From contig JAJEBN010000024.1 in NCBI GenBank assembly GCA_022822525.1, positions 1 through 64,000 on the forward strand: a stretch of 64,000 bases of DNA, read 5' to 3'. Shown here in pieces: positions 17,494 through 25,731 of the stretch. The translations under genes were made by a program, and so were the position numbers. The number at the start of each line of letters is the position of its first letter. Within the stretch, counting starts at the first letter, position 1. Source of the DNA: Acidimicrobiia bacterium (GTDB lineage Bacteria; Actinomycetota; Acidimicrobiia; Acidimicrobiales; Poriferisodalaceae). The notes under the pieces are model-generated. The model had not been told where the DNA came from. It did not search any database and saw nothing but the letters and a program-made list of their open reading frames with translations.

Positions 17494-18597
17494 ATGAGCC
17501 AGTCGGGCGCGGCCGGCAGCGGACTGCCGGCCCGCGTGTGCGTGGTCGGTGCTGGGGTGATCGGCGCGGCATGGGCAGCGCGCTGGGCGCTGTGCGGGGT
17601 CGATGTCAACGTCGCCGACCCGTCGCCGAGCACCCGCGCCGGCATCGAGCGAACCGTCGAAGCTGCGTGCGCCGCGTGGCGACGGCTGAGGCTGCTCAGT
17701 GACGGACAGCCCGCCGTATGCCGCGACGACGGCATTGCTGTCGCCGCGAGTGAGCCGGGCGCCGAGGGGTCCGACGGCAGGAGCGGCGACCCGTGGGGCA
17801 CGGTCGTGATTGCCGACCCGGATACGAGGTGTTCGCGCGCAGTGGCCGGAGCCGAACTGATCCACGAGTGCGTACCTGAGCGTCCAGAGATCAAGCAGGC
17901 GGTCTTGGCCGAGATCGAGGAGGCTGCCGCGCCCGATGCAGTGATCGCATCGTCCACGTCGGGCATCCGCCCCAGCGAGCTGCAAGCGGGGATGGCTCAC
18001 CCCGAGCGTCTCGTGGTGGCGCACCCGTTCAATCCCGTCTACCTGCTGCCGCTGGTCGAGGTCGTGGCCGGCAGCGACACCTCCGAGCATGCAGTCCAGC
18101 GGTCCATGGGCTGGCTCGCGGCGGCGGGCATGTCGCCGATGCGGGTACGCAGCGAGATCGACGGGTTCGTGGCTGACCGTCTCATGGAGGCCCTGTGGCG
18201 GGAGGCACTGTGGCTGGTGCACGACGGCGTCGCCACGGTCGCAGAGATCGACGACGCCATGCGCCTCGGCTTCGGGCTGCGCTGGGCGCAGATGGGCGTC
18301 TTCCAGACCTACGCCACAGCCGGCGGCGAGGGCGGTTTCCGGCACTTCGTCGAGCACTTCGCCCCGACACTCGACCTGCCCTGGACCAAGCTCACCGACG
18401 TGCCGGAACTGACCCCAGAGTTCATCGCCACGCTGATCGCCCAGTCCGACGAACAGTCAGGCGGCCAGTCAGTGGCGGAACTCTGCGCAGCGCGGGACCG
18501 GAACCTTGTCGACATGCTGCTGGCGCTGGAGGCCAACGACTGGGGTGCTGGCCGCGGCCTGGCCGAGCTGCGTGAACGGCTCGCCGACCGGGGCTGA
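17494..18597 (+). CDS. lcdH: L-carnitine 3-dehydrogenase, 367 aa
   Basis: A 3-hydroxyacyl-CoA-dehydrogenase-fold enzyme that oxidises L-carnitine to 3-dehydrocarnitine with NAD+. The N-terminal nucleotide site is VCVVGAGVIGAAWAARW, followed by IHECVPERPEIKQAVLAEIE and VVAHPFNPVYLLPLVEVV. The C-terminal part carries the carnitine-dehydrogenase-specific stretch GLRWAQMGVFQTY, then GGEGGFRHFVEHF and LPWTKLTDVPELT. The start is uncertain: an ATG at 17494, or a TTG at 17476 overlapping the previous stop. Around residues 60-90 there is an extra loop (EGSDGRSGDPWG) not usual in the family. It lacks the C-terminal thioesterase domain that some carnitine dehydrogenases have; a stand-alone thioesterase is encoded at 25183-25731. 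Confidence 0.88.
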   Translation: MSQSGAAGSGLPARVCVVGAGVIGAAWAARWALCGVDVNVADPSPSTRAGIERTVEAACAAWRRLRLLSDGQPAVCRDDGIAVAASEPGAEGSDGRSGDPWGTVVIADPDTRCSRAVAGAELIHECVPERPEIKQAVLAEIEEAAAPDAVIASSTSGIRPSELQAGMAHPERLVVAHPFNPVYLLPLVEVVAGSDTSEHAVQRSMGWLAAAGMSPMRVRSEIDGFVADRLMEALWREALWLVHDGVATVAEIDDAMRLGFGLRWAQMGVFQTYATAGGEGGFRHFVEHFAPTLDLPWTKLTDVPELTPEFIATLIAQSDEQSGGQSVAELCAARDRNLVDMLLALEANDWGAGRGLAELRERLADRG

Positions 18598-18617
18598 AGC
18601 ACGCGCCGATGTGCTTC
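18596..18617. terminator. Short hairpin between convergent genes
   Basis: GAAGCAC (18596-18602) pairs with GTGCTTC (18611-18617) around an 8-nt loop, at the end of the carnitine operon and before the convergent ferredoxin gene. No T-run is present. Confidence 0.4.
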
Positions 18618-18633
18618 TGATGCGGTCGAGGGG

Positions 18634-18834
18634 CTATTCCTCGATCAGCACCGCGTACTCGGGGCAGTTCGCCGCGGCCAGGCGTGCCTTGTCTTCCATG
18701 CCTGCGGGCACCTCGCCGTCGCCGGCCGCAGTGGCGTAGCCGTAGTCGTCCACATCGAAGAGTTCCGGCGCCAGCGAGTAGCAGCGGTTGTGGCCCTGGC
18801 ACTTGTCAGCATCGACACTGATCCGCACGTGCAT
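18634..18834 (-). CDS. [3Fe-4S]-type ferredoxin, 66 aa
   Basis: This is a small acidic ferredoxin with cysteine ligands Cys12, Cys18 and Cys57. His15 replaces the second cysteine (CQGHNRC), which is the pattern of [3Fe-4S] ferredoxins that feed cytochromes P450 in actinomycetes. The body reads LAPELFDVDDYGYA and ends AANCPEYAVLIEE, as in that family. No P450 gene is in the window, so the partner is unknown. The start is the ATG at 18834. Confidence 0.93.
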   Translation of the reverse strand: MHVRISVDADKCQGHNRCYSLAPELFDVDDYGYATAAGDGEVPAGMEDKARLAAANCPEYAVLIEE

Positions 18835-18923
18835 TCCTTCCTGCAGGCCGCTGGGGCCTTCGGTCGCCGGGGCTCGGCGTCGTCCCCGGATGGCCCGAAG
18901 CTAGCGCAGATGTGCGCCGCGCC

Positions 18924-19064
18924 GGCCGCTCGGGCCACGGCTCCGCCCCTCGCCTCCCGCTCTTGTGCGCTCCGCTCACGGGCCGCTCGGGCCACGGCTC
19001 CGCCCCTCGCCTCCCGCTCTTGTGCGCTCCGCTCACGGGCCGCTCGGGCCACGGCTCCGCCTCT
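18924..19064. repeat. 57-bp tandem repeat, about 2.5 copies
   Basis: Two identical 57-bp units (18924-18980 and 18981-19037) and the first 24 bp of a third (19038-19061) are arranged head to tail. The 12 bp before the first unit resemble the unit's end. The length is a multiple of three. It fills the space between the ferredoxin promoter and the molybdopterin oxidoreductase leader. There are no spacers, so it is not a CRISPR array. Confidence 0.9.
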
Positions 19065-19135
19065 GGTTCCGGTAGCGCGCCTGGCTGGGCCATAGCCTTG
19101 CGGTGTCTGCGCCCGCACACCGCTCAGGGGATGCC

Positions 19136-21481
19136 ATGTCCGACGCCAAAGCCCGACTCGAAACACTCCGCGCCAAGCGCGCCGGCAGCAGCGCCCCGGA
19201 CGCAAAGTCCAACGGCACCGAGGAAGACCCCACCAAGGTCTGGCACAAGACCGCCTGCGTGCTGTGCTCGAACAACTGCGGCATCGAGGTGCGGCTCGAC
19301 GGCCGCAAGATCACCCGCGTGCGCGGCGACAAGGCGCATCCCGCGTCGAAGGGCTACACGTGTGAGAAGGCCCTGCGGATCGACTACTACCAGAACGGTC
19401 GCGACCGCCTCACCACGCCCCTGCGCCGCAGGGACGACGGCACCTTCGAAGAGGTCTCGTGGGACGTTGCAATCGCCGAGGTCGCCGAGCGCCTGGGGGG
19501 CATCCGAGATTCAGTCGGAGGCGACAAGATCCTGTACTACGGCGGCGGAGGTCAGGGCAATCATTTTCCTGGCGCGTACGCGCGTGGCGTGCTGCAGACG
19601 CTGGGCGTCAAGTACCGCTCGAATGCGCTGGCCCAAGAGAAGACCGGCATGTTCTGGGCGCAGGGCAAGATGTTCGGCAGGCAAAACCTCGGCGCCATCG
19701 GCGACTTCGAGCACACCGACTGCGCTGTGTTCATCGGCAAGAACCCCTGGCAGAGCCACGGCTTCCCCGAGTCGCGCAACGAGCTCAACAAGATCCGCAA
19801 CGACGACGGGCGCAAGCTCGTGGTGATGGATCCGCGGGTGTCCGAGACCGCAGCGATGGCCGACCATCACCTGAGGGTGCGGCCCGGCACCGATGCGTGG
19901 GCCCTGGCGGCGCTGCTGGCGATCATGGTCGAGGAGGGACTGACCGACGAGCACTTCCTCGCGGAGCAGTGCACCGGCTGGGATGAGCTGCGCGACCTGA
20001 TCGCGGGCGCCGATATCGCCGACTGCGCTCGCAAGTGCGGCATCGACGAGGCTGAGCTGCGCGCCGCGGCGCGCACGATGGGCACGGCGAAGTCGCTGTC
20101 CACCGAGGAGGACCTCGGCATCGAGATGGCGCCCCACTCCACGCTGAACAGCTGGTTGCAACGGCTGCTGTACCTGGTGACCGGCAACTTCGCCAAGCCG
20201 GGCGGCATGAATCTGCCGCTGCGCCTCGCTCCGATCTGCGGCCACTCGGGCGAGGGCGAGACCGACCCCGTGACCGGCAACGCCATGCTGTCGGGCCTCG
20301 TTGCCTGCGCTGCCATCCCCGACTGCATCGACACCGATCACCCGAACCGCTTCCGGGGGATGATCGTGGAGTCGGCCAATCCCCTGCACACGTTGCCTGA
20401 CTCGAAGCGGTTCCGCGAGGCGTTCGCCAAGCTGGAGTGCCTGGTGGTGATCGACGTCGCCATGACCGAGACGGCTCGCGCTGCCGACTACGTGCTGCCG
20501 GCATGCTCGCAGTACGAGAAGCCCGAGGCGACCTTCTTTGCCGGCGAGATGCCCGCGAACTACTTCCAGGTGCGCCACCCGATCCTCGAGCCGCTGGGCG
20601 AGTCGCTGCCCGAGGCCGAGATCCACAGCCGGCTGGTGGCTGCCATGGGCGGGCGTCCCAGCGGCACCGATGGGCTGGCCGATGCGGCGCAGCAGGGCCG
20701 TGGGGCCTTCATCGAGGCGCTGGGCCAGGCGTCGAGTTCCGACCCCGATGTGGGGGCCAAGCTGCCGGTCGTCTTGTACGACGCGCTGGGACCGACGCTG
20801 GGCAACATGGCGCCCGCAGCGATCATGTTCGGTGCTTCAATGCAGGCCTCCATGCGGTACCCCGACGAGGTGCGGGCCGCGGGCCTCGAAGGCGAGGGGC
20901 TGGAGCTGGCCAGCAACCTGTTCGACAAGCTCGTCGACTCGCCGTCGGGGATGATCTACAGCGTCAGCGAGTACTCCCAGACATGGGACCGGATCGCGCA
21001 CCCCGACGGCAAGATCCACCTGTACATCGAGGAGCTCACCGACGAATTCCGGTCGCTGGCGGATGAGGAACCGGCCATCGGGCAGGATCGCTTCCCGTTC
21101 GTGCTCTCCGCGGGCGAGCGCCGGTCGTCCAACGCCAACGACGTGATCCGTGATCCCGAATGGCGCAAGAAGGACAAGGCCGGCTCGCTGCGCATCAATC
21201 CTGACGACGCCACCACGCTCGGCGTCGTGGACGGCGACCGCGTACGGATCGTGTCCAAGCGCGGTGAGGCAGAAGCACCGGCGGAGGTCACCGATACGGT
21301 CATGGCCGGCCACGTGACACTCCCCCACGGGTTCGGCACCGAGTATCCCGACGAAGACGGCGAGCACAAGATCCACGGCGTGGCCGTCAACGAGCTCACC
21401 GACATCGAAGACCGCGACTGGCTCTCACTCACCCCGCACCACAAGCACGTCCGGGTAGCCCTAGAACCCGTCGCCGGCTGA
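19136..21481 (+). CDS. Molybdopterin-dependent oxidoreductase (formate-dehydrogenase/BisC class), 781 aa
   Basis: The N-terminal [4Fe-4S] motif is Cys41, Cys44, Cys48 and Cys76 (CVLCSNNC ... GYTCEKALR), as in the FdhF/NarB/BisC class of bis-MGD enzymes. Cofactor-binding blocks follow: KILYYGGGGQGNHFPG, VFIGKNPWQSHG, LVVMDPRVSETA and RVRPGTDAWALAAL. A C-terminal MGD-binding domain contains INPDDATTLGVVDGDRVRI. I see no in-frame TGA and no clear Sec/Cys ligand in the formate-dehydrogenase style, so the substrate is unknown. The ATG at 19136 has AGGGG 5 bp upstream. No partner subunits flank it, so the nearby ferredoxin is only a possible electron partner. Confidence 0.87.
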   Translation: MSDAKARLETLRAKRAGSSAPDAKSNGTEEDPTKVWHKTACVLCSNNCGIEVRLDGRKITRVRGDKAHPASKGYTCEKALRIDYYQNGRDRLTTPLRRRDDGTFEEVSWDVAIAEVAERLGGIRDSVGGDKILYYGGGGQGNHFPGAYARGVLQTLGVKYRSNALAQEKTGMFWAQGKMFGRQNLGAIGDFEHTDCAVFIGKNPWQSHGFPESRNELNKIRNDDGRKLVVMDPRVSETAAMADHHLRVRPGTDAWALAALLAIMVEEGLTDEHFLAEQCTGWDELRDLIAGADIADCARKCGIDEAELRAAARTMGTAKSLSTEEDLGIEMAPHSTLNSWLQRLLYLVTGNFAKPGGMNLPLRLAPICGHSGEGETDPVTGNAMLSGLVACAAIPDCIDTDHPNRFRGMIVESANPLHTLPDSKRFREAFAKLECLVVIDVAMTETARAADYVLPACSQYEKPEATFFAGEMPANYFQVRHPILEPLGESLPEAEIHSRLVAAMGGRPSGTDGLADAAQQGRGAFIEALGQASSSDPDVGAKLPVVLYDALGPTLGNMAPAAIMFGASMQASMRYPDEVRAAGLEGEGLELASNLFDKLVDSPSGMIYSVSEYSQTWDRIAHPDGKIHLYIEELTDEFRSLADEEPAIGQDRFPFVLSAGERRSSNANDVIRDPEWRKKDKAGSLRINPDDATTLGVVDGDRVRIVSKRGEAEAPAEVTDTVMAGHVTLPHGFGTEYPDEDGEHKIHGVAVNELTDIEDRDWLSLTPHHKHVRVALEPVAG

Positions 21482-21784
21482 CCCACCGCCGCTTCTTTGC
21501 GAGGGCCATCACAGCCACTCGACGAACTCGACCGACGAGTTGGGCCCTACATGCGTGTCACTGTTCGGGGTGTGGCAGCGCCGGCGGGGATGACTCACCA
21601 TTACATGCCCAGCCGCGGTCTGGGTGACCGTGGCGGTGGCTTTCCAGTTGAGTGTCTCCCCGCCGATTCGCTGCGGTGGCGTTGTCGCTTGACAGGAGCG
21701 TGAACACCCCCGGAGTGGTGGCCCGACGCATGTGTGCGCACCGCCGAGGCCAGCTTGTCACAGCCCGAGCCAAGGAGGAATCTG
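21482..21784 (+). other. Leader region of an IS110 remnant, possible bridge-RNA relic
   Basis: No gene is recognised in these about 300 bp. The last 190 bp precede an IS110-family start codon with a strong AAGGAGG site. IS110 elements keep their non-coding bridge RNA in this position. No structure could be folded by hand with confidence, so the RNA is inferred only from location. Confidence 0.3.
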
Positions 21785-21830
21785 ATGACTGTGGTGGGGA
21801 TCGACACCCACAAAGACACCCTCGCCGCCC
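21785..21830 (+). pseudogene. IS110-family transposase, first about 15 codons only
   Basis: The start MTVVGIDTHKDTLAA is the IS110 DEDD-transposase N-terminus, including the first catalytic aspartate (GID). It has a near-perfect ribosome site, AAGGAGG, 6 bp before the ATG. After codon 15 the sequence becomes antisense to a second, oppositely oriented IS110 fragment, so the gene was cut by a rearrangement. Confidence 0.75.
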
Positions 21831-22200
21831 TTGGGCACTGCGGTCCCATCAGCGCCCAAAGCCGCACGCGCCGCGGCCTCCGCATCGACGGTGTCGGACT
21901 TGCCGCGGCGGCGGCGCATCTGACGGTTCGGCCGCACCACCTCGGCCACCTCGACCCCGACACTGCCCAGATGCCGGCACAACCCCGCCCCATAAGAGCC
22001 AGTGCCCTCGACCCCGACTCGCACCAGCGGCCCCAAGCCGCTCAGCCACTCCCCCAGCGCCCGATAGCCCGCCGGGTCCGCCCCGAACGACGCCGTGCCC
22101 AACAGCCGCCCCGCCTGGTCCACCGCCGCAGCGACATGAACATCTTTGTGAGTGTCGACACCGCCATAGACGCCAACCGGCCATTAGCCGTGATGAACAC
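21831..22200 (-). pseudogene. IS110-family transposase N-terminal fragment, opposite orientation
   Basis: Reading leftwards from about 22165, the frame gives VYGGVDTHKDVHVAAAVDQ, then GLGPLVRVGVEGTGSYGAGL and RGKSDTVDAEAAARAALGAD, about 110 residues of a typical IS110 transposase N-terminal domain. It stops near 21831, where it meets the other fragment head-on. A start-like GTG at 22200 with an AGGAG site just upstream lies in a different frame from the conserved part, so there is also a frameshift between the start and YGGVD. Only the N-terminal third remains; the C-terminal transposase_20 domain is gone. Confidence 0.82.
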
Positions 22201-22448
22201 CTGCCTTTCTCCTCGATGACGAGCTAGGCACCGCCGGCCGGGACGGCGGACACGACAGTCAAGATGTTCATCCAAGGCTCCTATGTGGTCACGTCCGCCC
22301 GGCCTGTCGGTGCGCGCGAGCAGCCCGGGTCACCAAGCCGACAGATCACGAACAAGGCACACCGGCCCGTCACACCCCGAGTCAGACCCAGGCCCGGACC
22401 ACCAGCCCCAAGATCATGGCTGTCACACCCCCTTCGTACGGTTGTTCC

Positions 22449-23960
22449 ATGTTGAAGGACGGCTCCGGAACCAGCCTGCATAAGAGCATCGCTCTCGTCG
22501 GGGCGGCTGTGCGAACTGCCGATCTGGCAGGCAGCGTCGGGGCCGACCCGGAGCGCGGGAGCGCACCGGTCGGAGCCACACCCCCCGCCGACGCCGTGAC
22601 CGACAGCGCCGAGTCCGGCCCTGGGCGCAAGAGCGAACCGGTCGGAGCCACACCCCCCGCCGGTGCCGCTTCTGGTGAGGCCGGAGCGGGTACCGGGGCT
22701 GAAGGTGCGTCAGGTGGGGTGCGTGTGGATGCGGTGGATGTGGCCGGGTTGTGCGGGTCGGGTTTGCGTGCGCGGTTGGGTGAGATCGCCCGGGCCGAGT
22801 CACGACTGGCGGCGATGAAAGCCGACACCCTCGGCGAGATCGCCCGCCGCAGCGGCGACGGCGCCGCCACGCACGCCGCGGTGAACGAGATGGCAGTGTC
22901 GGGCCGCAAGGCGCGCGGCGAAGTCCGCGACGCGGTGCGGCTGGGCGAGCTGGACGCGACACGGGCCGGGCTCGCTGCGGGAACGGTGCCGGTGGGTCAC
23001 GCGCAGCTGATCGCCCGCGCGGCGGGCGACGCTCCGGTCGATGAAGTGTTCTTGGCCGCGCGGGCGCAGCGGGAGGGCTATGACGAGTTCCGCCGCACCG
23101 TTGCCCGCCACGTCGCCGATGTCAGCGCCGATGACGGCGCGTCGGTGCTCGAGCGTCAGCGCCAAGCACGCACCGGCACGATCCGGACTCGTCACTGCGA
23201 CGGCATGACGGTCGTGCACCTCGAAGTCGACCCCCTCACCGGCGCACGCCTCGGCACCGCCATCGCCGCTGCGGAGCGTCGGCTGTTCCGCAACGAGGAC
23301 CGCGCCGAGCGGCGCACTCCCCCACAGCGCACCGCAGACGCCATCACCGAGCTCATATTGAACCCCGATGCGAAGCGTCCTGGGGGTGCGTCGCTGATCG
23401 TGGTCGCCGACTACGACATGGTGAACCGCGAGCTCGTCAACGGACGGCTGGCTGACGGCACCCCGATCCCTATCGGGGAGATCGCCAAGATCGCCGTCGA
23501 CGCCCAGCTGCTGCCCACCATCTTCGAGGCCGCCACCGGAGACCTGCGCATGGGACGCGCCACCCGCACCGCCACCGACATGCAACGCGCTGCGTTGGCG
23601 CTGCGCGACAAGGGCTGCGTTGGGTGCGGCATACCACCTGAGCGCTGCCAGCACCACCACATCGAGTTCTGGCAGCACGAAGGACCTACCGACTACTGGA
23701 ACCTCGTCACCGTCTGCGCCGACTGCCACCACCACAAAATCCACCAACAAGGCTTCACTGTCGCCTGGAACCCCAACGACGTCCGCTTCGGCCTCCAACC
23801 ACCCACCACACCACCGAACGGCCAACCATCTGACCAGCCCACCGGCAAAGCCGAATACCGAGCGGCCAACCCGACCCGAAGGCAGCCGACAGGCGAGCCC
23901 ACAGGGAGGCGCACCGCACGCCCGAACGGGGAGCGCGCACCTCGAGCACCCCCACGCTGA
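22449..23960 (+). CDS. DUF222/13E12-type HNH endonuclease, 503 aa
   Basis: This is a member of the large actinobacterial 13E12 family: a helical DUF222 core (residues about 95-330) and a C-terminal HNH nuclease. The HNH motif is visible as CVGCGIPPERCQHHHIEFW, then NLVTVCADCHHHKIHQ. The cysteine pairs bind structural zinc and the histidines the catalytic metal. Residues about 30-85 are low-complexity and contain a duplicated PVGATPPA segment (see the repeat at 22565-22662). The C-terminal 70 residues are proline/arginine-rich and probably disordered. The family is multicopy, often near mobile DNA, and unexplained in function; here it lies beside IS110 relics. I chose the ATG at 22449. Confidence 0.9.
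   Translation: MLKDGSGTSLHKSIALVGAAVRTADLAGSVGADPERGSAPVGATPPADAVTDSAESGPGRKSEPVGATPPAGAASGEAGAGTGAEGASGGVRVDAVDVAGLCGSGLRARLGEIARAESRLAAMKADTLGEIARRSGDGAATHAAVNEMAVSGRKARGEVRDAVRLGELDATRAGLAAGTVPVGHAQLIARAAGDAPVDEVFLAARAQREGYDEFRRTVARHVADVSADDGASVLERQRQARTGTIRTRHCDGMTVVHLEVDPLTGARLGTAIAAAERRLFRNEDRAERRTPPQRTADAITELILNPDAKRPGGASLIVVADYDMVNRELVNGRLADGTPIPIGEIAKIAVDAQLLPTIFEAATGDLRMGRATRTATDMQRAALALRDKGCVGCGIPPERCQHHHIEFWQHEGPTDYWNLVTVCADCHHHKIHQQGFTVAWNPNDVRFGLQPPTTPPNGQPSDQPTGKAEYRAANPTRRQPTGEPTGRRTARPNGERAPRAPPR
22565..22662 (+). repeat. 26-bp direct repeat inside the HNH gene
   Basis: The same 26 bp, encoding about PVGATPPA, occur at 22565-22590 and 22637-22662, 72 bp apart and in frame. 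This indicates an internal duplication in the low-complexity linker. Confidence 0.85.
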
Positions 23961-24311
23961 GTGCCGCGGGGCAGTGTGCTGCCAGCACGACACTCGGCAC
24001 GCGTCCAGCACACAGGTCATCCGACTCGCTGATCGACAACCCGGTCGGCGGACAGACTGACAGGCCATACCGACAGTCGCAGCGGGCCCAGAGCGCCCTC
24101 GCGAATGAACTCATGGGGAAGGCTCTCAACTCGCCGTCAAGCGCAGCGCTGCGGTGATCGACCCGGCCCGAGCACCGAAAGTAAGCACACCGCCAACCAC
24201 AGAGCTCCGGCAATTGGCCAGATCCGAACCTGGAAAGAACGCAAACCGACGAGCACAGCGCTGCGGTGTTCGACCCGGCCTCGACTCGGGAAGGACACCT
24301 TGGGGCGCGGC
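23961..24311. other. 350-bp stretch without a recognised gene, with a direct repeat
   Basis: This lies between the convergent HNH and DHPS-like genes. I see no supported gene. About 25 bp containing CAGCGCTGCGGTG are repeated with few mismatches at 24143-24168 and 24254-24280, 111 bp apart. A GAAAG-rich segment between them is unremarkable. It may be decayed 13E12-type DNA. Confidence 0.5.
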
Positions 24312-25064
24312 TTAGCTGCCTGCGGTGAGCGCTGCGTGGCGCTCGCGGACTTGAGCGGGGCGGTGGGCTCGTACGTAGTCGGGTTGCTGGGAGAGCGCCA
24401 GGTCGAGCAGTTCGAGACGGTCGGGCGTCTGCAGCCAGGGCACCGGCACGTACAGGGGCAGGTCGAAGCGGCGCAGCTCGCCCAGTCCGCAGTAGATGGC
24501 TCGCTGGTAGGCAGCCCGTTCGGGCCAGTCCATGTCGTGCGGACCGAAGCCCACGCCGCAGTCCAGCAGCAGGTGCTGGGTGACGCCGGCGTGGCGCAGC
24601 CGTTCGATCCGTGAGGCGAACCACTCGACCATGACCGTCACGGGGTCGCCTCGCACGTCGCGGACGCTGCGGAAGTCCCGCCCCAGCATGAACGGCAGCA
24701 CGACAGTGACCTCACGCTCGGCGGCGAGCTCGATCATCTCGGGTGACTGCAATGCGTCGCCTGCATTCAGCACCGTTGCGCCGGCGTCGAGGGCTCGGCG
24801 CGCTACTTCGGGCTTGCGGGTGTCGATCGCCACCTCCGCGCCCAGCGACAGCAACCCGCGCAGCGGCCCTTCGACCCGCTGCCACTCGCCGTCGGCGCTC
24901 ACCTCGTCGCTGCCGGGCGTGGAACCTTCGCCGCCGAGGTCGAAGTGGTCGGCGCCTTCGGCCAGCAGCTCGGCCCCCCGGGCGGCAGCTTCAGCGCAGC
25001 CCTGCACGACAGAAAAGTCGGCCTTCGAGTCAGGAGAGGCGTTGACCACGCCGAAGATCTCCAC
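24312..25064 (-). CDS. Dihydropteroate-synthase-like (pterin-binding fold) protein, 250 aa
   Basis: The DHPS fold is visible in order: GVVNASPDSKADFS (family NVTPDSF), DLGGEGSTPGS (D-GGESTRPG), AIDTRKPEVARRALDAGAT (D-T-K-VA), VLNAGD (IND), LLDCGVGFG (DPGIGFG) and a final RAHRPAQVRER. Folate-pathway DHPS joins para-aminobenzoate to a pterin pyrophosphate. The loop that normally reads GxSRKSF, which binds substrate phosphate and pABA, is replaced by LYVPVPWLQ. At 250 residues it is slightly short. It may be a second, non-folate DHPS-fold protein. No other folate genes are adjacent. The start is the ATG at 25064. Confidence 0.75.
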   Translation of the reverse strand: MEIFGVVNASPDSKADFSVVQGCAEAAARGAELLAEGADHFDLGGEGSTPGSDEVSADGEWQRVEGPLRGLLSLGAEVAIDTRKPEVARRALDAGATVLNAGDALQSPEMIELAAEREVTVVLPFMLGRDFRSVRDVRGDPVTVMVEWFASRIERLRHAGVTQHLLLDCGVGFGPHDMDWPERAAYQRAIYCGLGELRRFDLPLYVPVPWLQTPDRLELLDLALSQQPDYVRAHRPAQVRERHAALTAGS

Positions 25065-25182
25065 GGCCGCAAGTTAGTCAGCAGGCCGAAGCTTCGACCG
25101 GGCTGCCGGATGGCTGGGCGACGCTTCTGCACATACGCCCGCAGACGATTCGCGACAGCGACGGCCGGGCTATGCCCGAACC

Positions 25183-25731
25183 TTAGGCAAGGTCGGGATG
25201 CAGCGAGGCCTCCTCGGAGGGCCGGATGCTGATCACATGGCCGACCTGCGGCGGCAACGGCAGGTGCTGATGTGCCTCCCAGATCTCGCCGAGACGCCGG
25301 TAGGGCTCGTCGGCCATCAGACCCACGCGGCGGGTCGGGCCGTCGATGTGCAATGACATGACCTCGCAGGTGGCGACGAGGTAGTTGTCCCGGGTCTGAG
25401 TCATCACCTGGAATGCGTGAATTCGCTTGCGGTCGAAGCCCAACATCTGGATCGAGATCACGTACGGCTCGTCCGGCCCGATCTCGCGCACATAGGTGAT
25501 GTGGTTCTCCGCGGAGAACGTCGTGATGTCACGCACCTCACGGTGGGCGGTGCCGAGTCCGATGAAGTCCATCCACGGCGCGATGGCGTCATCGAAGGCC
25601 ACCAGGTAGTAGCCGGCGTTGAGGTGACCGTTGTAATCGATCCACCCCTGCTGCACCGTCCCGCTCAGCACGTCGACCGGCGAACGCAGCACTGCGTCAG
25701 TCGGCTGTGGGCTCAGAGATTCAACGCTCAT
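25183..25731 (-). CDS. Hot-dog thioesterase, possibly betainyl-CoA thioesterase, 182 aa
   Basis: The protein carries WIDYNGHLNAGYYLVAFDDA, the 4-hydroxybenzoyl-CoA-thioesterase-type hot-dog motif (the D-Y-N-G-H-x-N pattern). This version is the one found in carnitine-catabolic operons, where a thioesterase (sometimes fused to carnitine dehydrogenase) releases glycine betaine from betainyl-CoA. Its start overlaps the stop of the upstream MFS gene by 4 bp (ATGA), so the two are co-translated. Function as betainyl-CoA thioesterase is inferred from motif style and from the carnitine operon 7 kb away. Confidence 0.75.
   Translation of the reverse strand: MSVESLSPQPTDAVLRSPVDVLSGTVQQGWIDYNGHLNAGYYLVAFDDAIAPWMDFIGLGTAHREVRDITTFSAENHITYVREIGPDEPYVISIQMLGFDRKRIHAFQVMTQTRDNYLVATCEVMSLHIDGPTRRVGLMADEPYRRLGEIWEAHQHLPLPPQVGHVISIRPSEEASLHPDLA

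Noticed and set aside
18924-19064. CRISPR array
   Set aside because: Units are contiguous with no spacers and there are no cas genes.
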